From assembly GCA_030248295.1 (NCBI GenBank), contig JASANH010001361.1, positions 1 through 64,000 of the forward strand: a DNA stretch of 64,000 bases. Direction: 5' to 3'. Below are positions 56,401 through 64,000 of the stretch, in pieces (within the stretch, counting starts at the first letter, position 1; each line of letters opens with the position of its first letter). The position numbers and the translations under genes were made by a program. The notes under the pieces are model-generated. The model ran no database searches, had not been told where the DNA came from, and worked only from the letters and a program-made list of their open reading frames with translations. The DNA is from Mesodorylaimus sp. YZB2_4. Lineage: Eukaryota > Nematoda > Enoplea > Dorylaimida > Dorylaimidae.

Positions 56401-58705
56401 ACTCCATTTACAGCCTTACCGAGTACACGCACGAGAATCATGCCGGGTTATTCGAAACGGCTCAACACAAGCAGTCTGCCTTCCTTACGCGGATTTCTTC
56501 AGATCATAATCGTTCGTAGAAACAAAAATCAGCTCATGGAAGGAAGGCAAACAGGAACGTAAGCTCCTTCAATGTTGCAGTTACACCAACTAAGCCAATG
56601 CCAGCCTACACCAAACAGTTTCCGACGCGCACAACGCTTTGCGGATACTGTATGAGCAATCATGCATCCATCTTCCGCAATTACGAATTCCACTCGGGCT
56701 GTGGTACAAGTAGCTTTAAAAGGGTGCCCATTCTTTTCTATAAACCTTTTTATCATCCAATACCGGGCCTCGGACGCGCTAAGCAACGAATAACTTTCGA
56801 AAAGCATAGAAAGGGCGAGTTCATTTTGAAAATTCAAGCGAGTCTGACTTAGGAGCGACGCCATCAGACGATTCGATACGCATGGTACATACGCTTTAAT
56901 TTAATTTCCATACGCTGGCTGTTTCGCAAGCTGAAGTCTAATAAGGAAACTCGGCGGGCATCTCTCACTAGCGAGTTCTGGAGGCAAGGGAATGCTGTTG
57001 CAAGGGAGGGAAAAGAAATCTAATAGCAGACACATCCGCTCGTGAATATTGTGCCGACTGCCGAATTTTCAAAAAAAGTACTAACGATACTACCATAAAA
57101 GCGAATTCCGGCGTCCGGCAATTAAATGTTTACTAAATGATACTCGTATCTCCGTTGCCGATTAGGCCATGACCAACATGAGATTTTGGTTGCCATAGTA
57201 GATGAGGAATAAAGAGTAAAGTAGTTGGTCGCAAAATCTTCACGTAAAGCGAATACTCCTTCAACCAAATAAGACTTTCCTTGAATTTTCAGAAAGAAGC
57301 GACGCATACGCCGAGTGATGGGGGAATCGATCAGCACAAAAAATTTTCTTTTGAATTTTCCGCCCGCGCGGCACTTATGACATTAGAATTGTTTCGGCTG
57401 CTTACTCTAGAAATCGTGAGAAAATATATTACTTTCTCACTTTTCCACTATGTCAGTCTAATTTTGTACTGGAGTATCTGCCTTTCGTGAGAAAAAGAAA
57501 AGTTATCAATTTTCTGGCGATTTCAAAACCCAGTAGCCAACTATGCTCTTCTCTCATAAGCGGCACGCGGGCGGGAAATTCAAAAGTAGCGTCCTGCGGG
57601 CACTTCTTGCCGTATTGGAGTTTTCTCCAATATCTTGGGAAAAAAGATCGAATTTTGACGGGGACAGTATCATTTCAGAGCTCTTTTCAAGGGCTCCAAG
57701 ATAGGCTATTGCTAATCAGCGCGAGTAATTAACAGCTTAAATGGTTAATCATAATTTGCCAAAATTGCCGAACTGTGGTCGGTAGTGTGGAAATTAGAGT
57801 GGCTTTATGATTTTTTGACCCCAGGCTTCTATTTCAGTAAAAAACAGGGAGATCTGGCTTCTATAATTTACCCATAATCGATTATGTGCCTGATCACGGC
57901 TGATCACGAACGGTTTTTCGAGTATCTCATGAACGGTTACAGCTGTGGTAATTTTAAAAAAAATTTTAGATTCCCTGAAATGTAGCGGTCATTTTTGTAT
58001 TCTGAAAATTGGTATAGACCCCCAAACTAAGCAATTTATGAATTTTCGACCAAAAGTGACCCTTTTTAACATTTAAAGTTCTTTATTTCTATGTACTATA
58101 GGCATTTTAGAAAAATTTAACTTCCGCCAAGACAATCAGTTTTTTAAGAACTTTCGATAGAGCGTATAAAAAGGGTGTCAAAAAAGTCGACTGGCCAAGT
58201 ATATTCCATATGGGTCGAGTCTCTCACGATCAGAGACCCTCTCGTGATCCGATCAGAACCGCAGCCTCGTGATTCGAGCCGACGTCTCAATCGACTCCTT
58301 CATCAAGGTTAACTCTCGATTCCCGCGTCATCTACCATGAGGAAAGAGAGATACGTCATGTATTTGTTCAGATGCAACGTATTTTAGGCTTGCTTTTTCT
58401 TATTCGTACCACACAAAATTTCATTCTTACATACAGCACATTTCATCTTACTTGGGTGATTTAAATTTTAGATTATCGCATAGACCCGCATTATCAGCTA
58501 TTTTTGACGTGAAAGGTGCCAATATCTACAAAAGTTAGAAACACCATATCAAAAAGAAACCACGTGCACTACAGTGCACACACGTGTACTGTCGTGCACT
58601 GTAGTTCCAACGTGCCATGATGCATTCACAGTCGTACAGGTTTAACTACACAACACACGCTTGTCAATTGGGAAAATCATCTCTCTGATTTTCTGACTCG
58701 TGAAT
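56401..58705. other. Space between genes A and B, with a possible lectin-like exon
   Basis: A minus-strand frame, 56,864-56,529, encodes ASEARYWMIKRFIEKNGHPF and later SWCNCNIEGAYVPVC just before a stop, reminiscent of the middle and end of a C-type lectin domain. It lies upstream of gene B's start, so it would be the last exon of a separate gene or an eroded duplicate. I found no matching first exon. The rest (57,400-58,700) is A/T-rich with nothing recognised. Confidence 0.35.
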
Positions 58706-58709
58706 GTGA

Positions 58710-61700
58710 TTATATTCGACTTCGCAGCGCTTTCAAGAACGCTCTCGCCTGAAAAAATTTGTTAATATTATCACCATAACTTTTTCCTCTAATACGACGA
58801 TCTGATCTTCGCCAACCCATCCCCCGTCTGTACTTGACATTTACAGCGAGCGCCCACACTCACCTTCCTGTTGGCAAAAATATGATAAATGGAAATGAGA
58901 ATTCCCAATGCAATATTGAGTCCAAAGAGAATTGAGAAATACGAAATATTTTGGTAATAAATAGCAGTCACTGCCATAAACCAGGATGCAAATTGAGTGC
59001 TGAATACAAACGCTAGGCCAACTCTCGCCAACCTGAAACAGTTTCCTCCTTGTAATACCTTGATTTCGTGTTGGACGGGCACTGGTTACCTGCATGAATC
59101 GGCTGCGACTGATTTCGATGACGCGAGACCCTGGCCACTGGCTTCCAGTAAGACGACAGTGGACCAACCAATTATTGAAACAGGGATGAATGTTGCAAAG
59201 AAAACGTTGCCAGTCATGTTTAGCCAACATCTGCAAAACGGCTGCCTTTCACACGTGCAGATTTCAAATCGAATTAACATTTTGTGCGAAGGCAATGGGC
59301 GGTAGTAAATTTTACTTGGAAGATGGAAAAAAATGTACTGCAGGAGCTTAAAAAACAGGGCTCTTACGAGAACGTGGAGATCAAATAATTGTTAAATCTT
59401 GCTGCAGTGATGCCAGTTATTGCTGCCGGAACTCCTGGAAAAAGCGCGATTTTGGATAAGCATGGAAGTCGAAAAACACATTTACCCCATCCAATTGCAA
59501 TGCTTTTCTTTATTCCCAGAAATGTGTTATCACCGATCACGACCAGTCTGAGAACTGTGTAAATATGTAGTGATTCGATTAATTGGAAAGTGTACGTGAC
59601 GAGAAAAAAATATTGCAGTCCAGTTGCTGCCCATTTGCAAATAACCTGCAGTGAGGAATTCTAATCAGAGTTTCCCACTTTTTCTTATGGGTCTCATCTT
59701 TTACGGATTTGTATGCCTCAATTGGCTTGGTTTTTATAAGGACTTGTATAAGGAAGGGACACACTGAATATTTGCTAGACCTTTCATGCGGCAAAAAAAA
59801 TTACGCCTTATTAATCTGAAATTCAGTCAAAAGCTAAGAGTATAAACGCAGTCGAAGTTCATGATCTTAGTAAGAATGATGCTAAATCTGTGTCAGGTTC
59901 TGATTTTCTGCCTGAGATCTAAATAAAATCTGACCAAGGTCTCGTCATGGACTCAGGAAGTCTTTGTGAGAAAAATGGCGAAGATCTTTGTCAGGAAATG
60001 TCATGTAGATTGTCAGTCATGTGCACACAGTGTAAATGCGGCTCTGGGCCCTCTTTTTTAAGGTCGGGTGCTTTAAATTTCTGTTGGCCGTGGATGGTGA
60101 TTAGAGAATTCATGTTATCTGAGACAATGCTGATTGGAGCTCCATACTGTGACATTACCAAAGTGCTTTGTGTTCCCAGAGACAGTGTGCCATAGAGAGA
60201 CCCCATCAAGGTGCGGTTTACGCCAACTAGTCACATTATTATGCGACGAAAAAAAACGATTTGATCATTTGGTATTCTGGGCAAGGCGCATAAAAACTAG
60301 GAGTTTTGGAGTTCGGTGGCAACTATTGTGGACTTATAAACTATTGGCGCTGATCCAGGACTAATAACATACGATAAGCGCCAAACTGGTTTTTTAATCT
60401 GGTTTATAAGCCACCGTATGAGAAGTTAAGTGGCTCCAGCCGCGATTCGCAAATTGCATGAAGTTCCGAAGACAAAACTTACAAGGCTGTGCTTCTCGTC
60501 GTTTCTGGCAGCTAACAAAAATACCATAAGATGACCCAGGAACAGGCTTATGTCCTCGTTGAGATGTATAATAGGCAAGTAGCGTCTCGTCCTAAAAACG
60601 TCCAAATAATATTCTAAATTTCTGGTCCTGTGCTAATTATTCAGGTTCTCCTCAAATTAATGAAAAGCACCCAACGAGTAAATCTAACCTCATGTACAAA
60701 GATGCAGTAATCGAGATCCCGAGGGGGACCAGCAACCAAATACATCCAATGTCCATCATGTAGACCGAAGCAGTTTTTTCCACAGGGGACATGGGACTCT
60801 GAAAAGCGCGTAACATTGCAAGTAGGTCACTGAATCCAGTCAATCACTGACGCATTCTGGCAAATCGCAAGGCCCCATTTCGGTATTGATCTCCTCATTA
60901 ATCTTTCCGTTTACATCGTAGCGGCATATCTTTTGCCTGGCTTTCACAAAATGCGTGCACCCGTCGCAGGTGCTTGGCTTCCATTGAGTGAATTCGCAAG
61001 TTTCTGGAAATTAGGGTTCGTAATTTCGACCAATCACAGTTTAGATTGGCAGCGTACCTCGGGGATAAGTAGCAAGATGCTTGGTTATCGATGTCCTGAT
61101 AGCAGCCGAAGTCAGACTGGAAACTGTTGGTTGGGTGGACTTGAGGACGGTTGTGGGCGCATTAGATGTAGTGTAAAGAGTCACAAGGTTCAGGTTTGTT
61201 GGTTGGGGCACTACATCAACTGTTTGAGGCTGATTGCTAGTTGTGGGATCTTGGATAGCTGTAACTGTGTATGTCGAACTAGCTGTGGTGCCTGTGGTAG
61301 TGGCACTGCTCGTCGGTGAACTGCTCGATCTCGATGAACTGAGGGAAGGAGAGGGTGAGGTTGACTGAAATGGGGTTGATGAGACTTCAGTACTGGCCGA
61401 GCTCGCAACACGAGTGACGATTGTACTGCGAGGAGAGCTCGTTGTTTCGAGTGGTATTCTGGTACCTGAAAAATATGGTTAGTAGCTGTACAAACAAAGG
61501 GGCAAGTGACTCACTGGGACTTCCACTGGATGATTCTGTAGTGACTCTCGTGGTGGTTTTGGCAGCAATGGCACTACTAGTTAGTGGTATGGAAGAAGTT
61601 GATACCCATGGACTGGCGCTACTCGTCGTCACACCTGAGCTGTTTGCTGTTCTGGATGAAGGACTGGTACCCATGGTTACAGCAGAGTCAAGCGTGCTTC

Positions 61701-63458
61701 TAGTCGAGGTGAGTATTTCAGGGAGGCTCGTTGGGAGACGGGTGGAAGGACTTGTCGGAAGATGATTTCCTGTGCTGGGTGAATCAGGTGAAGACGAGCT
61801 CATGATTATGGTTGACGAACTTGTTGAAGAAGAAAAGAGAGGCTGCACAGTCAGAATGCTGGCGGTGCTTTTTGCAGAGGAGCTTAAGGTCACAGTCGAG
61901 GGGCTTGTTCCTGCAGTTTGTGAGAGACTAGCTGTGGAGGTAGTAAGGGTCGTTGAAGGGATAGTTGAAGTAGTGGGGGCACTGCTTGACGGGGATGACA
62001 TGACCACGTTCGAGGTGCTGGTTGTGGCGGTAGACAAACTGGCTCGAAAATCGGAAGTTGAAGCGCCGGAGATACTTGTTGGAACAAGGCTCGTGGTAGA
62101 CATGTCAGCAGTACTTGTTGTTTGTGTATTAATAGTTGCGGCGGTGGAATTTATTCCTGTGCTGGATGTGCTGATTGTCGACGGGCTCATGATAGACGTC
62201 AACGTGCTTGGTGTGCTTGGGCTGCTCGTGGTCGTTGTTTCCATAGTCATAGTCGTACTGCTAGTTGATGAAAGAGTGCTTGTAGTTAAACCGCTGCTTG
62301 TACTGGCTGCTGTTGCCGCTGTGTCACTTGTTGTTGTCGCTAAAAAATATCCAGTCGTCTTTGTTAGTTGTCTACTAACATTACTAACTGGCATTATCTA
62401 AAACCTGAAGCGAGCGAGCTACAACTTGGCCAATGGCCGTAGTTGCGCTTACTGACTACTGGAAGCGCTTCCTGGCTGATCATATACTGCAGCCAAGGCC
62501 ACATGCATTCACCAGGGGCATAATATATCGTGCTTGCCTTTAACTCATCTGCTCGACCAAACAACACCCTTTGAAACAAAACATAACTCCGTTGTGTCCA
62601 CATTCAAGGCCTTTCCCAAATATAACTACAAAAATATCCCAAGATTCAGCACGCTGTTTTTTTTTTGTTTTCATGTTGAGCAGAAATAGTAACAGTGACA
62701 ATATGAAGCCCCCACAAGGTATCAGAAAAGAGTCGAGTCGAGGGTGCAATGGGCCACATTGCCTTCCCGTTGCTACATATTACTTATTTTGCGTATTTTC
62801 TCAAAAAAAGACCCACTGGAGGGAGGCGGGTATTTTCTCTATTGAGGTCCATGAATGGGGGGGGGGGGGGTAAATCGATGTGGGATATATTTGTGGGTGA
62901 GCGTATTTTACAGGACAGAACAAAAGCTGCATTTCCAATCGAAAAATACAGTACCTACTCACTTTGTGGGTTAAAGTGGCAATATCCATTTCTGGTCATT
63001 GCTGTTGGCAGATAGATGACGACAGTATTTGGTCTCGAATAAATTAATCCAGTAGTGTTGCATGTGCTGCTATCCACTGGTGGAGGAACGTCGCTGTCAT
63101 GAGAGATGAATGCCTCGCGTATTTGGTTGAACATGGGATTATATCGCCACCACGTGTAGTAGGGTGTGGCAAATTCAGCCGGTGCTGCAAGCCCATAGCC
63201 TATGATTCCGATGAGTGAGTAGTTGGCTGTATCGCTGGATAAACTCTGCATCACATCAGTGCCAACTACAGCGAGGTTACTCGGTGGGTAGTTCTTGATA
63301 TTTTGCATATGATAAATGGGGACTGTTCTGTTCGGAACGTGAACAGTGTATGCGTAGGATAAATCTTCCAAATGTGTCGCATAGCCATATAAGAGAAAAT
63401 GTTGTTTGTTGGTTGATGTGAACCGATGAGTGCATGTGACAACGTCCGTTGATGTCCA
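58710..63458 (-). CDS. Gene A: shared ectodomain, mucin stalk, TSP1 repeat and adhesion-type seven-helix receptor
   Basis: Exons 63458-62963, 62387-61515, 61465-61058, 61003-60852, 60798-60689, 60591-60483, 59645-59486, 59434-59368, 59230-59130, 59081-58864, 58748-58710; 910 residues seen, 5' end unresolved. Order: shared domain (CTHRFTSTN, YAYTVHVPN, VPIYHM, GIIGYGLA, QIREAF, final GYC); about 420 Ser/Thr-rich residues; a TSP1-like repeat (CEFTQWKPSTCDGC ... ICRYD ... GPCDLPEC); then seven helices: DIGCIWLLVPLGISITASL; ISLFLGHLMVFLLAA; ATGLQYFFLVTYTFQLIESL; SIAIGWGVPAAITGITAA; VFFATFIPVSIIGWSTVVLL; FVFSTQFASWFMAVTAIYY; LFGLNIALGILISIYHIF. The Cys before TM3 (ICKWAA) and the ECL2 Cys (CWLN), adhesion/secretin-family hallmarks, are present. 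The TSP1 joins TM1 by a phase-0 intron with no GAIN/GPS between. The tail is 12 residues. Confidence 0.85.
61515..62387 (-). other. Mucin-like exon of gene A
   Basis: An 873-base phase 1-1 exon encoding almost only Ser, Thr, Pro, Ala and Val; unlike gene B it has no regular DNA repeat. Symmetric phase makes it freely insertable or skippable without a frame change. (Coordinates are listed from the 5' end on the minus strand.). Confidence 0.7.
62858..62872 (+). repeat. Poly-G run
   Basis: About 13 consecutive G in the intron between the shared exon and mucin exon of gene A; similar long G/C runs occur at 6,460, 8,107 and 41,283. Confidence 0.8.
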
Positions 63459-64000
63459 CTAACAAGTAAGCAAAGGTACTGCAGTATACTTTTCTTATTA
63501 GAAATTTCTGGTTAAAAAATAATATGAAAGAATAAATCGACAATCCCAATTCCAGATTTTCCAATTGATTATATCCTGGGTGACGGGAGGTGAAGGAGTT
63601 AAACAAGTTGCAGTCAGCATGATTCTCGAGTCACTAACGATAAGACTGACAGTGAGTGTGCCCATCAGCGCCCAGCAACCTCATGGTTGAGAAAGAAGAA
63701 ATAACTTACAGTTATTATACCACTTTTGGTCGACAGCAAAGCGCATGGTAATTCGGTGACTGAAAAAAACCAGTACTTTGCCTTGGTTTCCTTTTGTTAA
63801 GCAATGCCTATTGACTACGCGACGACTATACGAAGGGGGTTTCGATACGTTCGTAGCCTGACCAAATTTTAACAAAAAACCGCACAGCGCCACTATTCCT
63901 GACTATTATTTAAAGCAATGTGATCCTCGATGTCGCTACGCTCAAGTACAAGTATCTACAGTACCATAAATCTGATAGTCGTACCTGCTCGAAGGCGAAC
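63459..64000 (-). other. Upstream part of gene A, exons not resolved
   Basis: A minus-strand stretch at about 63,650-63,560 could encode a signal-peptide-like start (MGTLTVSLIVSDSR), and 63,893-63,681 is an open frame without recognisable content. By analogy with gene B, a lectin-like N-terminal exon may lie beyond the window. Confidence 0.3.

Noticed and set aside
59947..60364. Frames on both strands between helices 2 and 3 of gene A
   Set aside because: They lie in the 837-base intron (60482-59646), do not contain a membrane segment and break the receptor's phase.
61772..62401. Plus-strand 209-codon Val/Leu-rich frame
   Set aside because: Antisense shadow of the Ser/Thr-rich mucin exon of gene A.
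1..64000. CRISPR arrays, bacterial operons or an integrated bacterial segment
   Set aside because: No direct-repeat/spacer pattern exists and all recognised genes are intron-containing animal genes.

Overview
The window is animal nuclear DNA. Genes are split by GT-AG introns, many of them 45 to 100 bases long; coding density is modest; and the content is metazoan: LENG8, C9orf72, PP1-type phosphatase, Cu/Zn superoxide dismutases, C-type lectin-like domains, an EB-module protein, an adhesion-type seven-helix receptor and DEG/ENaC-type sequences. Compact introns, EB modules, degenerin-type sequences and a nematode/arthropod-style BEL/Pao element suggest an ecdysozoan-like invertebrate (nematode or tardigrade are my first guesses), but I cannot fix the species.

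Layout. 1-3.1 kb: 3' part of a LENG8 gene (+), ending almost tail to tail with the last exon of an unidentified single-pass membrane protein (-). 3.7-10.8 kb: mostly repeat-rich DNA. 10.9-11.5 kb: an isolated C-type lectin exon (+). 11.9-15.4 kb: a BEL/Pao-like LTR element with both LTRs and a 5-bp target duplication. 18.4-23.0 kb: a seven-exon C9orf72 gene (+). 23.4-32.9 kb: three Cu/Zn-SOD genes (-), one cytosolic-type and two secreted with proline-rich leaders, interrupted by a PP1-like phosphatase (-). 33.6-34.8 kb: a foldback DNA element. 35.4-37.0 kb: a secreted EB-module gene (+). 37.2-38.6 kb: a hAT-like non-autonomous transposon with perfect 8-bp target duplication. 40.1 kb: a small one-exon gene (+).

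41-64 kb is the most unusual part: a minus-strand cluster in which three neighbouring genes share the same extracellular exon (phase 0 to phase 1, about 165 codons, a domain I do not recognise with certainty) followed by a Ser/Thr-rich mucin-like exon, but continue into different membrane modules. Gene A (58.7-63.5 kb) continues through a thrombospondin type-1 repeat into a complete seven-helix adhesion-GPCR core. Gene B (48.9-56.4 kb, 15 exons joined by me in consistent phase) continues into a DEG/ENaC ectodomain and its second membrane helix. Gene C (41.7-42.8 kb) has the shared exon and mucin exon but no clear membrane end. A decayed copy of the DEG/ENaC module lies between B and C.

Exon joins below were made by eye from splice signals and reading phase. 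Protein family calls rest on motifs seen in the translations, not on database searches.
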